Counted from the stretch's first letter, positions 19,001 to 28,701 are shown. The stretch is DNA of 64,000 bases from Rhizobium sp. NZLR1 (GCF_017357385.1 NZ_CP071632.1:4400001-4464000); one strand, 5' to 3'. Made by a program: numbers and translations. Notes: generated by a model not told the origin, from the sequence alone.

Positions 19001-21461
19001 GATGCGAACTTCCCAGACTTCTAATCTCGCCTGCAGGCGCGATATCGCTTTCGGTGCCGGGCAGCGCCGAGAGCGTCACGCGCCGCATCGCACCGGGGGC
19101 GAGGTGGAACCAGTCGTCGTCGGCCCGGTGGCCTTCGACGTCGATATGCACCGATTGCGCCAGCCGGTCGGTCCTCAGATCGACGAACCAGTCGTCGCCG
19201 TCCCTGCCGAGTGATGCTTCGATGCCGGCATCATGCAACGCCTTCCCCCGTCCGCACGGGAAGTGGAAGCTTTCCGCGAGGATGGCGCCATCTGCCAGCG
19301 AACGCAGGCGCGCAACACTCGCATCATGCGACGGCGGCCCGAAACGGAAGGCATAGGTCGTATCGAAAAAGGCGCCGAACAGCGCGGTGCAGGCAATACG
19401 CTCCGTGTCCCTTGCGGCCAGCTTGAAAGCCCTGCTACCGCTGAGCACCTGCTGTTTTCCGTCCCGCAGGCAGATGACTTCGAGTTCCACATCGAGAGCG
19501 GCATCCGTCTCGTTGATGATGTGCACGTCGAGACCGTTGGTTCCCTCGTCGGTGAAAACCACCTGAACCGGCCGGAATGCACGGCGCATCGCATACCAGG
19601 CCGGCTTCGGCTCTCCGGTGGAATCGATCACCCCCCAGCCGGGACCGGGCAGCAGATCCTGCAACGTCCAGACGAGGGCGCCGTTACAGGAGGAGCCCTT
19701 GCGCCGCCATTCGGCAAAGGTCTCTTCGATCACTTCGCCGGTGACGGCGCGGGAGAGATCGAGATAATGCCCCGGATCTTCGCGGCGCAGCTGGGCCGGA
19801 TCGAAGCCGTAGAGAAGCTGCAGATAGAAATCGCGAACATCCTCGAAATCCCAAGATGCGCTGCGGTCGCGTGGCACACGCGCCTTCCAGAGCGGGCTGT
19901 GCACAGCCGGCACATCGAGATGCCGTTGCAGCGTCCTTTGCTGCGGCACATGCGCGAAGGCGAGGCTCTCGGAGGCAAAACGCACGTTGGCGCGACGCGC
20001 GTCGGCAATCGGCAGCATATAGGCGCCGACGCCGTAATAATGGGCAATACCGGCATTGGGCGAAAACGGCATCGCTCCACCATGGGGCGAGTTCGGGACA
20101 TAGGGCACGTCGGGACGCATGCGCGTAGCGATGGCCGGGATGATCTCATCTGTGACCGGCCCGCTCCAGAATTCCATGGGCAGACCCAGCATCGCCGCCT
20201 GCTGGTGGATTTCGCTGCCGCCGCAGAGCACTGCGAGGGAAGGCGACGCCTGGACGCCGTGCAGGAATTCCTCGACCTCGGCATGCACATGGCCGAGAAA
20301 AGCCTTGTCGTTGCGCGGATAGTCGAAATTGGCGAACATGAAATCCTGCCACACCAGCAGGCCGAGCTCGTCGCAGAGCGTAAAGAAATCGGGCGTCTCG
20401 TAGACCATGGTGCCGCCGATGCGGATCATGTTCATGCCGGCGCCAGCGGCAAGCCGCAGGAACGGCTCATAATCCGCCCGCCCGCCCGGCAGACGCGCGA
20501 TATCGGCTGTCGTCCAGACCGCGCCGCGGCAGAAGATGCGTTCGCCGTTGACGGTGAGCGCGAAGTCGTCGCCGTCTTCGCCGTGGTCAACGTCGATCCG
20601 CCGGAAGCCGGTCCTGCCCAGCGGATATTCAACGCCGTCGGAAATCAGCGTCAGCTCGTAGAGGCGCGGAGCGCCATGCGTATGCGGCCACCAGGGCTCG
20701 ATGTCGGAAAGCTTGAGGATAGCCGAGTAATGATTGTCGCCGATCTTCTCGAAGGGCTGCTCCATCCCGCCGCAGTGCAGCAGCATCGCGGGATGCTCGG
20801 CATTGCTATGCAGGGAAACGCTGAGGCGGCCGACGCCGCTTTCCTCCAACACCGCGCGGATGGAGACATTGTCGATCGAGACGGGATTGCGCCGCACCAT
20901 CGAAATCGGCCGCCATGGCCCGACGGCATGGATATCGGGGCACCAACCCGGCATATGACCGAGCAGCGTCGTGCGGAAATTCTTCAGCCCCGCCGGCGTG
21001 ATCATCTGCGGCCGCCAGCGTGCGCGCGGGCCCGGCTCCGACAGCCGGGGGCCGAGCGCCCGGAAGCATAGCGCCAGTTCGTCGCCGCCCGAAAGCGTCA
21101 CCGGAATCTCGTGCGCCGTGAACATGCTCTCGGAAAACAGGATTTCTTGGCCGTTCAGGAAGACATGGCAAAGCGTCGCGAGCCCTGCAAAACGCAGGAT
21201 TGCCTCGCCGGGCTCGGCATCGAAGAGTCGGCAGAGATACCAGGCGTCCCTGGTGTTCAACGGTTCGGGATTTTCCCGATCGAACAGCCCGGCCTTTTCC
21301 AGCGCTGCGGCGACGGTTCCGGGAACGGGCGCTGGGATGAGCCGCGCGGAGAGCGGGATATCGTGCGGCACGGCGCAGGCGCCCGGCTCCGTCAGGATCA
21401 GGTTCCAGCCTTCGGAAATCAGACTTTCCTCGGCACCGATGCTTGCCAAACGCCCCCGCAT
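18981..21461 (-). CDS. Glycoside hydrolase family 2, beta-mannosidase-like, cytoplasmic
   Basis: An 826-residue GH2-type enzyme: an N-terminal galactose-binding-like domain (PVPGTVAAALEKAGLF), an Ig-like domain, a TIM barrel (IRIGGTMVYETPDFFTLCDELGLLVWQDFMFANFDYP) and C-terminal beta domains. The acid/base Glu417 sits in CGGSE, a change from the usual GNNE; the nucleophile Glu498 is in FASESLAF. Both catalytic acids are kept. There is no signal peptide, so it acts inside the cell. The ATG at 21461, 17 bp after the DUF1839 stop and with GGAG upstream, was chosen over 21494. Within a glycan locus it may edit or recycle mannose-like units. Substrate is inferred only from the family. Confidence 0.82.
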   Translation of the reverse strand: MRGRLASIGAEESLISEGWNLILTEPGACAVPHDIPLSARLIPAPVPGTVAAALEKAGLFDRENPEPLNTRDAWYLCRLFDAEPGEAILRFAGLATLCHVFLNGQEILFSESMFTAHEIPVTLSGGDELALCFRALGPRLSEPGPRARWRPQMITPAGLKNFRTTLLGHMPGWCPDIHAVGPWRPISMVRRNPVSIDNVSIRAVLEESGVGRLSVSLHSNAEHPAMLLHCGGMEQPFEKIGDNHYSAILKLSDIEPWWPHTHGAPRLYELTLISDGVEYPLGRTGFRRIDVDHGEDGDDFALTVNGERIFCRGAVWTTADIARLPGGRADYEPFLRLAAGAGMNMIRIGGTMVYETPDFFTLCDELGLLVWQDFMFANFDYPRNDKAFLGHVHAEVEEFLHGVQASPSLAVLCGGSEIHQQAAMLGLPMEFWSGPVTDEIIPAIATRMRPDVPYVPNSPHGGAMPFSPNAGIAHYYGVGAYMLPIADARRANVRFASESLAFAHVPQQRTLQRHLDVPAVHSPLWKARVPRDRSASWDFEDVRDFYLQLLYGFDPAQLRREDPGHYLDLSRAVTGEVIEETFAEWRRKGSSCNGALVWTLQDLLPGPGWGVIDSTGEPKPAWYAMRRAFRPVQVVFTDEGTNGLDVHIINETDAALDVELEVICLRDGKQQVLSGSRAFKLAARDTERIACTALFGAFFDTTYAFRFGPPSHDASVARLRSLADGAILAESFHFPCGRGKALHDAGIEASLGRDGDDWFVDLRTDRLAQSVHIDVEGHRADDDWFHLAPGAMRRVTLSALPGTESDIAPAGEIRSLGSSHRVALSG

Positions 21462-21477
21462 GGTCAGATCTCCGGCC

Positions 21478-22440
21478 TCAGATTCGCCCCGCAAGCGACG
21501 CCATCATGGAATCCCATGCATCGGCAGCCGGATCAAGGGCTGCCTGCAGCGGTTCGAACTTCCGGCGAGCGATGGCACGGGCAAGCTGGAACTGCACGGA
21601 TTTCGCCGTATCCGAAATGCGCCGGGCATGCTCGGCGGCCGCGGCGAATTCATCAGCAGAAAGCCAGACCAGATAATCGGCCGCCAGCTCGAAATTGGCG
21701 CCCACCTGGCGAAGCGTATTGAAGGCATATTTGTGGAAGAAGCCGAACGGCCGCTCCGCCACCGCTTCGACCTGCTGCGGAAAAACGCTTGCAAATGCAC
21801 GGATCGGATTTTCGCTGGGACGCCTGTTGAAATGAACGCCGGCAAGCCGCCGGGCGGTCGCGCGCAGATACTTTTCATCAGCGGGCTTTTCCGGGAACCG
21901 GGCAAATTCCGCATAGGGCAGGAACGGCGGCTCATTCTCCGTCAGCTGCAGCTGGAACAGCCCGTTGAAATCCTCGCCTTCGAGGCGGAAATAGCCGGCA
22001 TTGTGGAAATAATCGACACGCTTGGCGGCAACATCCAGCCGGTTGATGGCCACCGTCGTCTTGCCGTGCTCCAACAGGTAGGCGGTCCCGCGCGTATCCG
22101 GCATGTAGAAGGAATCCATCTCGATCAGGCAGAGACGGCCCCGCGCGATCTGAACTTCGACATGGCGTTCGACGCGGTCGTAAATGGCAAGCTCGGTCGC
22201 GCGAATGCCGTAGAGCGCTTCGAGATCTTCGAGCGGCACCTTGAAGAAGGTGAACTGGTCGCCCTCGAAATCCTGCGTCAGGGTGAAACCGAGCATCGCC
22301 TCGGGCGCAACGCCTGAGGTCGCCAGCACCTCGATCCAGAGATCGACATAGCAATTGGTTTCCGGCCAGGTACGCTCGCCGGAATGCAGCGCGTGCTGAC
22401 GATAGGTCTCCGGGTCGATTCCCGAAAATACCGATGTCAT
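21478..22440 (-). CDS. DUF1839 family protein of amino acid:carrier protein ligase cluster
   Basis: A 320-residue protein of the DUF1839 family, function unknown. It has no signal peptide or membrane span. Notable segments are GERTWPETNCYVDLWIEVL near the start and QDFEGDQFTFFKVP. Genes of this family typically travel with amino acid:[carrier protein] ligases. The ATG at 22440, 8 bp after the ligase stop, is preferred over an upstream start at 22485 that would overlap it. A role in using the aminoacyl-carrier product, for example as a transferase, is a guess from context. Confidence 0.78.
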   Translation of the reverse strand: MTSVFSGIDPETYRQHALHSGERTWPETNCYVDLWIEVLATSGVAPEAMLGFTLTQDFEGDQFTFFKVPLEDLEALYGIRATELAIYDRVERHVEVQIARGRLCLIEMDSFYMPDTRGTAYLLEHGKTTVAINRLDVAAKRVDYFHNAGYFRLEGEDFNGLFQLQLTENEPPFLPYAEFARFPEKPADEKYLRATARRLAGVHFNRRPSENPIRAFASVFPQQVEAVAERPFGFFHKYAFNTLRQVGANFELAADYLVWLSADEFAAAAEHARRISDTAKSVQFQLARAIARRKFEPLQAALDPAADAWDSMMASLAGRI

Positions 22441-22448
22441 CGACCGGC

Positions 22449-23357
22449 TCAACCCCACAGCGCTTTCCGTACGCTGGCCGGCCATTCCTTCACATCGAGC
22501 CCGTGATGATGGAAGAGAGCCAGCGCGATGCGCTCCAGTCCGAAGCCGACGCAGGCGGTGTGGGCGACACTGCCGTCTTCAAGATTGAGACCCCATTTCG
22601 TCCCGAAGGCATCCTGATGGTAGTTGAAGCTCATGCAGGCGGTCGGATTGGCGGTCGAGGTGATCGGGATCAGCAGTTCGAATTTCAGGTTCTGGTCGCG
22701 CTGGTTGTTGGCGAGCATCTTGCCGGCGCGGCCGAAGAACGGATCGTTGGCGATATCGATCGTCACCTCGAGGCCGACGGCCTTCATCATCTCGACACCG
22801 CGATCCATCCAGCGCTGGCGGAAATCGGTAACGTGCTCTTCGGTGCCCATGCAGACATATTCGCGCATGCGAAACAGCTGCTGGCGGGCCGGATCCTTCG
22901 ACGGTTCGTGGCGGAAGCAATAGGATTGCAGGTCGAAGAGGCCGCCCGTCTTCGGCAGGTTGCCGCGCTTGGCGATCGTTGGATAGAGTGGATAACAGGC
23001 GGCCGGCGTCAACACGATGTCGGTCGCCTCCTGCCCCTTGGTCCAGTCCTCGCCGACCTCCATGCATTGCAGCAGACTGACATGATCCAGTTCGCTGCCG
23101 CAGAAGCTGTGCACCGTGCCGGCGAGCTGCGGAAAACTCTTCATGTAGCCGCTCGTCTCGAAGAAGGCGCGGTTCATGCCGGGCGGAAAGCGCATGGCCT
23201 CCGCGCCGTCGGCGCCGCCGAACGTGTCGATTAGGCGCTCGAAGGCAGCGATCACCTCTTCGAACTGGCCGCTGCGGCCATAGAGCCCATCGATGCCGGT
23301 ATCGATCAGCAGCCCGGCTTCGAAAAGCCGGTCCAGAAACGAGGTCTGCATATCCAT
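22449..23357 (-). CDS. Amino acid:[carrier protein] ligase (class II aminoacyl-tRNA synthetase-like)
   Basis: Homologue of the catalytic core of atypical seryl-tRNA synthetase without a tRNA-binding domain. Bradyrhizobium and Agrobacterium members charge glycine or alanine onto the phosphopantetheine of a small carrier protein. Class II motif 2 is FRHEPS with FRMREY, and motif 3 is GFGLERI. Counted from the GTG at 23366, the zinc ligands are Cys124 (PAACYP), Glu169 (MREY) and Cys272 (HTACVG). Their spacing, 45 and 148, equals that of the Cys131/Glu176/Cys279 set I recall for the Bradyrhizobium enzyme. The ATG at 23357 has a GGGGTG ribosome site; the GTG start would overlap the preceding stop. 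It lies between a flavoprotein and DUF1839, with the carrier protein at the operon head. Confidence 0.88.
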   Translation of the reverse strand: MDMQTSFLDRLFEAGLLIDTGIDGLYGRSGQFEEVIAAFERLIDTFGGADGAEAMRFPPGMNRAFFETSGYMKSFPQLAGTVHSFCGSELDHVSLLQCMEVGEDWTKGQEATDIVLTPAACYPLYPTIAKRGNLPKTGGLFDLQSYCFRHEPSKDPARQQLFRMREYVCMGTEEHVTDFRQRWMDRGVEMMKAVGLEVTIDIANDPFFGRAGKMLANNQRDQNLKFELLIPITSTANPTACMSFNYHQDAFGTKWGLNLEDGSVAHTACVGFGLERIALALFHHHGLDVKEWPASVRKALWG

Positions 23358-23362
23358 GACTG

Positions 23363-24544
23363 TCACCCCAGTAGGCTAGTGTCCTGCTTATGGACAAGAA
23401 GCATGCTCGACGTATTGCCGAGGATGCGGTCGTTCGAAATCATCAGCTGTGCGGAGTGCGCGTCGCGCAGATGGCGTCCAAGGCTGAAGGGCGTGCCATT
23501 CTTGTAGCCCATGATGCCGCAGATCAGCATGGCGTGGTTGACGATCTCCAGGATCGTCTCGGACGAGGCGATCTTGACGTTGTTCATCGCCACCGCAAAT
23601 CCCATCGAAGACAGCCGGTCGACATCGACCTTGGCATCCTCATAGGCCTTGAGGCCGGCAACCACATTGGATTTCACCATCTGCAGCAGGTTCGAAACCT
23701 CGGCCAGGCGCAGCGCGCCCGGCGGCTGCGCATCCGGCGCCTTGCGGGCGGCAGCGCGCACGAAAGCCTGGGCGCGGACGACGGCGTCGACCGCGATGCC
23801 GTACCAGACGCCGCTCCACAACAGATGCGAGGAGGCGAGCATGGATTGCGCGGCGATCTCCGCGAAAGGCTTCGGCAGGATCTGATGCGCCGACGCTTGC
23901 CCCTTGAAGAGGAATCCGTCGGAGCAGGTGCCGCGCATGCCGAGCGTATTCCAGACATGCGTTTTCTCGAGCGTGTACTGGTCCTTGAGGAAGGCCGTCA
24001 GCACCTGATCGGAGGAAGCCGCCTGCGCATGGGCACGCGAGGTGATGAGAATGGCGTCGGCATGTGAACCGTAGGAAATGACGGTCGCATCCTTTTCGAG
24101 GCGGCAGGTGTCACCATCGACCTCGACCGCGCAAATGCTGTTGCGAAGGTTTCCGCCGATACCACCTTCGGTGGTGGCCGATGCGATCAGCAACTGATCA
24201 GCGGCAATGCGGCGCATGAAGTCGCGGTGCCATTCGCTGTCGGCACCGTGTTCAACAAGGCTCGACAGCTTGATGTGATGCATGGCGAAGACCATGGCGC
24301 TTGCAGCGCAGGCCTGGCCGAGCATCGAGCACAATTCGGCGATCTCGGTGATCGAGGCGGATTCGCCGCCGAATTGGCGCGGCACCTGGATGCCGAGCAG
24401 CCTTTCGGCCTTCATCGCATCCACGGCTTCGCGCGGAAAGCGGGCTTCGACGTCGACCGCATCGGCGTGTTTCGCCGCGATTTCGACGACGCGGGCCACT
24501 CTTGCGACAAGACCGTCCTGCATGATCTTGACGGGGAAATTCAT
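23363..24544 (-). CDS. Acyl-CoA dehydrogenase-like flavoprotein
   Basis: A 393-residue member of the acyl-CoA dehydrogenase family: a helical N-terminal part ([22 protein letters not shown]), a middle beta domain ([11 protein letters not shown] at the FAD/substrate loop) and a C-terminal helical bundle. It lies between a carrier protein gene (stop overlapping its ATG) and the ligase gene, so the likely substrate is an acyl or aminoacyl group on that carrier rather than a CoA ester. Relatives oxidise prolyl groups on carrier proteins to pyrroles. That oxidation happens here is an inference. Cytoplasmic. Confidence 0.82.
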   Translation of the reverse strand: MNFPVKIMQDGLVARVARVVEIAAKHADAVDVEARFPREAVDAMKAERLLGIQVPRQFGGESASITEIAELCSMLGQACAASAMVFAMHHIKLSSLVEHGADSEWHRDFMRRIAADQLLIASATTEGGIGGNLRNSICAVEVDGDTCRLEKDATVISYGSHADAILITSRAHAQAASSDQVLTAFLKDQYTLEKTHVWNTLGMRGTCSDGFLFKGQASAHQILPKPFAEIAAQSMLASSHLLWSGVWYGIAVDAVVRAQAFVRAAARKAPDAQPPGALRLAEVSNLLQMVKSNVVAGLKAYEDAKVDVDRLSSMGFAVAMNNVKIASSETILEIVNHAMLICGIMGYKNGTPFSLGRHLRDAHSAQLMISNDRILGNTSSMLLVHKQDTSLLG

Positions 24545-24795
24545 CAGGCGACCTTCCGGCTGTCCCGGATGAGATCGACGGTCCTGGCGATGGCAGAGAT
24601 GCTCGCGAAAGATTTGCGATTCAGGAGATTGTCGGGAAATTCGATGTCGAACGCCTCTTCGATGCCAAGCATCAGCTGCACCGAAGCAAAGGATGTCAGA
24701 CCGGCCGCATAAAGGTCGGCATCGTCGGCGACCTGGTCGATCGACGCAGGAAGTTTGCCGAATTTGGCTACGAGGTCGCGGATTGTCTTATTCAT
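24544..24795 (-). CDS. Acyl/aminoacyl carrier protein
   Basis: An 83-residue carrier protein. The attachment site for 4'-phosphopantetheine is Ser35 in DLYAAGLTSFASVQLML, with D-x-Y/L-x-x-G-L-x-S spacing; the usual DSL is replaced by TSF, as in other ligase-linked carriers. A GGAG ribosome site lies 7 bases before the ATG. It is the first gene of a minus-strand run that continues through the flavoprotein, ligase, DUF1839, GH2 and GT4 genes with overlaps or gaps under 20 bp. It should be the carrier charged by the neighbouring ligase. Confidence 0.88.
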   Translation of the reverse strand: MNKTIRDLVAKFGKLPASIDQVADDADLYAAGLTSFASVQLMLGIEEAFDIEFPDNLLNRKSFASISAIARTVDLIRDSRKVA

Positions 24796-25057
24796 CCCAT
24801 CACTCCAAGATTCTCATGATCCCGAACCGGCGTTCATCGCCTTGTCATGAGCGTTCTTTTAGTGCGGAAAACAGAAAATTCCGCTAATTTATTGGGTTAA
24901 ATATGATTAGCGCTCACAGTTAGAATTTTAGCGACCATTTCCATGCAAGCGGCAATAATAGTTTTATATCAGTCGTTTAAACTCGTTTCGAGCGCGACGG
25001 ACGCCGCAGTTTGGAGCGCAGCGAGTACAGAAATGACACGAAAAGCACCCGTTTGCG
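24796..25057 (-). promoter_or_regulatory. AT-rich leader/promoter region of the carrier-protein operon
   Basis: The 262-bp gap between epmB and the carrier protein gene is clearly more AT-rich than the flanks. It contains an inverted repeat GCGGAA (24864-24869) and TTCCGC (24879-24884), about 70 bp before the start codon. No confident -35/-10 pair could be assigned. It probably holds the promoter of the long operon. Confidence 0.45.
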
Positions 25058-26110
25058 TCAATCCGCGGGCGGATAGGAATGTTCGCCGCCGCGATAATCC
25101 GAGACGGAATAACACCCGTCACCGCTAGCCCGGATGGCGCTTCCACTGACAACGGCCTTGCCGTGACCACCCGGTATATCGAGGATGTAGGCCGGCTGGC
25201 AGAGACCGGAAATCTGCCCTCGCAGCGCGGCGACGATCCTCTGCCCCTCCTCGATCGTCACTCTGAAATGACCGGTGCCGGGCGCCAGATCAGGATGATG
25301 CAGGTAATAGGGTTTGACGCGGATTTCGACGAAGGCCTTCATCAGTGCCGCAAGCACGTCGGGATCGTCGTTGACGCCCTTGAGCAGCACCGACTGGCTG
25401 ACCATGGCGATGCCGGCATCGACGAGGCGGGCGCAGGCAGCACGCGCTTCCGCCGTCAGTTCTCTGACATGGTTGGCATGCAGCGCCACATAGACCGTCT
25501 TGCCGCTCGCCTTCAGCGCGGCGATCATCGCCGCATCGATCTTCCCGGGATCGACAACAGGAACGCGGGTGTGGAATCGCACGATCTTCACATGGGCGAT
25601 CCCGGCAAGTGCCTGCATGATATCATGGAGGCGGCGCGGAGAAAGCACCAGCGGATCGCCACCGGTGAGGATGACCTCCCAGATCTCCTCGTGACCTCTG
25701 ATGTAGTCGAAAGCTGCCTGCATCGCCGCCGCATCGAGCGTGCCGAGGCCCTGCGGCCCGACCATTTCGCGCCGGAAGCAGAAGCGGCAATAAACCGGGC
25801 AGACATGCACGGCCTTGAGCAACACACGATCGGGATAGCGGTGAACGATGCCTTCGACGGGGCTATGGGCATGATCGCCGATCGGATCGGCGCGTTCTTC
25901 TCGGGCGATCGTGAGTTCGGCTATGTCAGGCACGAATTGCCGTGCGATCGGATCATCAGGATCGGTGAGGTCGATGAGCTCGCTGATCACAGGTGTCAGC
26001 GCGATCGCGTAACGCGCCGCAACCTGCTCGAGCGTTGCGCGATCGGCGGGCGCGACCAGCCCTGCCATCACCAGATCGTCGACGCTTTTGAGCGGTTTGA
26101 CGGCATTCAT
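25058..26110 (-). CDS. epmB: EF-P beta-lysylation protein EpmB (lysine 2,3-aminomutase-like)
   Basis: Radical-SAM enzyme of 350 residues that converts (S)-alpha-lysine to (R)-beta-lysine for modification of elongation factor P. The CPVYCRFC motif (C-x3-C-x2-C, about residue 105) binds the 4Fe-4S cluster. GGDPLVLS and KPYYLHHPDLAPGTGHFRV match lysine 2,3-aminomutases. It is shorter than clostridial aminomutases, as EpmB proteins are. The gene overlaps epmA by 4 bp, and efp is divergent just beyond, so the three form a functional set. Confidence 0.9.
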   Translation of the reverse strand: MNAVKPLKSVDDLVMAGLVAPADRATLEQVAARYAIALTPVISELIDLTDPDDPIARQFVPDIAELTIAREERADPIGDHAHSPVEGIVHRYPDRVLLKAVHVCPVYCRFCFRREMVGPQGLGTLDAAAMQAAFDYIRGHEEIWEVILTGGDPLVLSPRRLHDIMQALAGIAHVKIVRFHTRVPVVDPGKIDAAMIAALKASGKTVYVALHANHVRELTAEARAACARLVDAGIAMVSQSVLLKGVNDDPDVLAALMKAFVEIRVKPYYLHHPDLAPGTGHFRVTIEEGQRIVAALRGQISGLCQPAYILDIPGGHGKAVVSGSAIRASGDGCYSVSDYRGGEHSYPPAD

Positions 26111-27168
26111 CTTCCGTACTCCGCAACCGGCGCCCAGAGCACCTGATCGATGCGCGATGCTCCCGTCGCCAGCATCACCAGCCGGTCGAAGCCGAGCGCG
26201 ATGCCGCTTGCCTCACGCATCAGCGAAACTGCGGCAAGGAAGTCCTCGTCAATCGGATAGGTTTCGTCGTAGACACGCGCCTTCTCGGCCATTTCGATCT
26301 CGAACCGCCGGCGCTGTTCGGCAGCATTGGTGAGCTCGCCGAAGCCGTTCGCAAGCTCGACGCCGCAGGCGTAGAGTTCGAACCGCTCGGCAACCCTGGG
26401 ATCGCGTGGCGAGGGACGCGCAAGTGCAGCCTCCGAGATCGGATATTCGTCGAGGATGGTGATGCGGCCGAAGCCGAGATGCGGCTCGATCTTTTCGACC
26501 AGCACCCGGCTGAACAGATCGGCCCAGCCATCGTCATCGGCAACACGCATGCCGGCGCGCTTCATCTCTGCCGCCAGATGATCGCGATCGGTCGACCCGT
26601 CGGCGGCGACCGAGGCGAGAAGATCGATGCCGGCATGACGCTCGAATGCTTCGGCAACGCCAATCCGCTCCGGACCGGCGAAGGGATCGCTTTCGCCACC
26701 GCGATAGGCAAGTTTTTCAGTCTTTACCGTTTCGGCCGCGAGCGCCAGGATCCGCACACAATCCATCATCAGGCTCTCGTAGCTTTCGCCGGCCCGATAC
26801 CATTCAAGCATGGTGAATTCAGGATGGTGCAGCGGCCCGCGCTCGCGATTGCGATAGACATGGGCAAAACACGAGATGCGCTCCTCACCCGCCGCAAGCA
26901 ACTTCTTGCAGGCGAATTCCGGCGAGGTGTGCAGATAGAATGGCGCCTTTTGCCCGTCCGTCGTCAGTGCTTCGGTGGCGAAGGCATGCAGATGCGCCTC
27001 GTTGCCCGGGGAGATCTGCAGCACCGCCGTATCCACCTCGATGAAATCCTCGCGCGCGAAAAACCCGCGCAACGCCGCCTGGATCGCATTGCGCCCGATC
27101 AGGAACGGACGGCGATCGGCGTGTACGGACGGGTTCCACCAGGGGGACACTTTCGCCGAAGAGTTCAT
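26107..27168 (-). CDS. epmA: EF-P lysine ligase EpmA (GenX/PoxA, truncated LysRS)
   Basis: A 353-residue paralogue of the catalytic domain of class II lysyl-tRNA synthetase without the anticodon-binding domain. Motif 2 is seen in [24 protein letters not shown] and motif 3 in [12 protein letters not shown]. It ligates beta-lysine to the conserved lysine of EF-P. It is divergent from efp across about 150 bp and overlaps epmB by 4 bp. Confidence 0.92.
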   Translation of the reverse strand: MNSSAKVSPWWNPSVHADRRPFLIGRNAIQAALRGFFAREDFIEVDTAVLQISPGNEAHLHAFATEALTTDGQKAPFYLHTSPEFACKKLLAAGEERISCFAHVYRNRERGPLHHPEFTMLEWYRAGESYESLMMDCVRILALAAETVKTEKLAYRGGESDPFAGPERIGVAEAFERHAGIDLLASVAADGSTDRDHLAAEMKRAGMRVADDDGWADLFSRVLVEKIEPHLGFGRITILDEYPISEAALARPSPRDPRVAERFELYACGVELANGFGELTNAAEQRRRFEIEMAEKARVYDETYPIDEDFLAAVSLMREASGIALGFDRLVMLATGASRIDQVLWAPVAEYGR

Positions 27169-27316
27169 TCCAAGCTTTCTTCGCCGGAGAAGCCGGTATG
27201 GGGATGGCTATTTCCCGGATTTTAGGTTAGTTGCGCCCCCAAAGAAAAATATTTGCGTCTTCGAGGCGTCTCGGCAGTTCTCTACGACGCCGAAAGCCGA
27301 GTTACAAGGAAGTCTT

Positions 27317-27886
27317 ATGGTCAAGGTCATCGCCTCTTCGGTCCGCAAGGGCAACGTTCTCGACGTCGACGGCAAGCTTTACGTCGTTCTCACCGCTCAG
27401 AACTTTCATCCGGGCAAGGGTACGCCGGTCACCCAGGTCGACATGCGCCGCATCGTTGACGGCGTGAAGGTTGCTGAGCGTTGGCGCACCACCGAACAGG
27501 TCGAGCGCGCCTTCGTCGAGGACGTGTCCTTCCAGTACCTCTATCAAGACGGCGAAGGCTTCCACTTCATGAACCCGAGCAACTACGATCAGGTCGTGGT
27601 TGATGTCGACACTATGGGCGATCAGAAGGTCTATCTGCAGGAAGGCATGTCCTGCATCCTCTCGATCTATGAAGGCCTTCCGCTGGCACTCGAGCTGCCT
27701 CGCCACGTCACGCTTGAGATCACCGAGACGGAACCGGTCGTCAAGGGCCAGACGGCATCGTCCTCCTACAAGCCGGCCATCCTGTCGAACGGCGTGCGCG
27801 CCATGGTGCCGCCGCACATCAATGCCGGCACTCGCGTCGTCATCGCGACGGAAGACAATTCCTACGTCGAACGCGCCAAGGACTGA
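27317..27886 (+). CDS. efp: Elongation factor P
   Basis: A 189-residue EF-P that relieves ribosome stalling at polyproline stretches. The modified residue is Lys34 in HPGKGTP, the same number as in E. coli. The three beta-barrel domains are complete and the C-terminal [21 protein letters not shown] is canonical. The open frame extends much further upstream, but the ATG at 27317 has an AAGGA ribosome site 6 bases away and gives the correct length. The beta-lysine enzymes EpmA and EpmB are encoded divergently. Confidence 0.96.
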   Translation: MVKVIASSVRKGNVLDVDGKLYVVLTAQNFHPGKGTPVTQVDMRRIVDGVKVAERWRTTEQVERAFVEDVSFQYLYQDGEGFHFMNPSNYDQVVVDVDTMGDQKVYLQEGMSCILSIYEGLPLALELPRHVTLEITETEPVVKGQTASSSYKPAILSNGVRAMVPPHINAGTRVVIATEDNSYVERAKD

Positions 27887-27905
27887 TCCCTGGTTCATTC
27901 CATAC

Positions 27906-27933
27906 AAAAGGCCGGTTCCGACCGGCCTTTTTT
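27906..27933 (+). terminator. Rho-independent terminator after efp
   Basis: Perfect 10-bp stem AAAGGCCGGT/ACCGGCCTTT with a TCCG loop followed by a run of T. The A-run on the left side could let it also serve the convergent SIS-domain gene. Confidence 0.88.
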
Positions 27934-27956
27934 GTGTCCGCCGCCAACAATGCTGA

Positions 27957-28685
27957 TCAGAGATGCGGGTTGCGCGGCCGGTATTTCTGGACAAGCTTCT
28001 GGTTGATCTCGGCTGCACCCGGCATGTTGGCGCTGAGATAAACCGGCGCATCGCCGGATTTCGAAAGCTCGGAGGCGACCTCGGCGAAGATCGCATTGAT
28101 GACCGTCACCCCGACCGCCGTCGAGACCGGCCCGACCCGAAGCCCCGTGCCTTCGAGGTCGAGAACGGCGTCACCCGGTGGCAGCCCATTGTCGAGCACC
28201 ACATCGGCCGCGTCGGCGAGCCGCCGGCGGCCATTGGCGATCGCTGAGGAATAGGCGATCGAAGTGATGGCAATCACCTTTGCGCCGATTTCTCGCGCGT
28301 AGTCGGCGGCTTCGATCGGCGCGGCATTGACGCCCGAATTGGAGGCGATGATGATGACATCGCCCGGCTGCATGCCGTAACGCTCCAACATGGGCCGAAC
28401 CAGGCCCTGCGTGCGTTCATAGACCGAACTGATGACCGCACCCTCATGCAGCATCGCCGAGCCGACGAGCACCGGCACGGTGAAGGCGAGCCCGCCGGCA
28501 CGATAGTGCACCTCTTCCGCCAGCATATGCGAATGGCCAGTGCCGAAGACATAGACGCGCTTGTCGCCGTGGGCAGCATCGAGGATAACCGCCGCCGCCT
28601 GCGCCATCGGCTCGGCAAGCGTCTGCTTCAATTCTTCCAGCCGGCCGATCAGGTTGGAGAAATAGGCATCCGTGATGTCAGTCAT
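27957..28685 (-). CDS. SIS domain sugar-phosphate protein (UPF0309-like)
   Basis: A 242-residue protein with one SIS (sugar isomerase) fold. [21 protein letters not shown] and [21 protein letters not shown] are the phosphosugar-binding strands. Proteins of this type accompany amino-sugar operons and may isomerise or sense a sugar phosphate; the exact reaction is unknown. The ATG at 28685 was chosen over an upstream frame that would overlap nagA. It is the last gene of the GntR-SIS-nagA-SIS group, 16 bp after nagA. Confidence 0.82.
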   Translation of the reverse strand: MTDITDAYFSNLIGRLEELKQTLAEPMAQAAAVILDAAHGDKRVYVFGTGHSHMLAEEVHYRAGGLAFTVPVLVGSAMLHEGAVISSVYERTQGLVRPMLERYGMQPGDVIIIASNSGVNAAPIEAADYAREIGAKVIAITSIAYSSAIANGRRRLADAADVVLDNGLPPGDAVLDLEGTGLRVGPVSTAVGVTVINAIFAEVASELSKSGDAPVYLSANMPGAAEINQKLVQKYRPRNPHL

Positions 28686-28701
28686 CCCACTTCTCCTTGA
28701 G

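Noticed and set aside
19233..21071. 612-codon plus-strand frame opposite the GH2 gene
   Set aside because: Antisense shadow; composition is low in hydrophobic core residues and no domain is recognisable.
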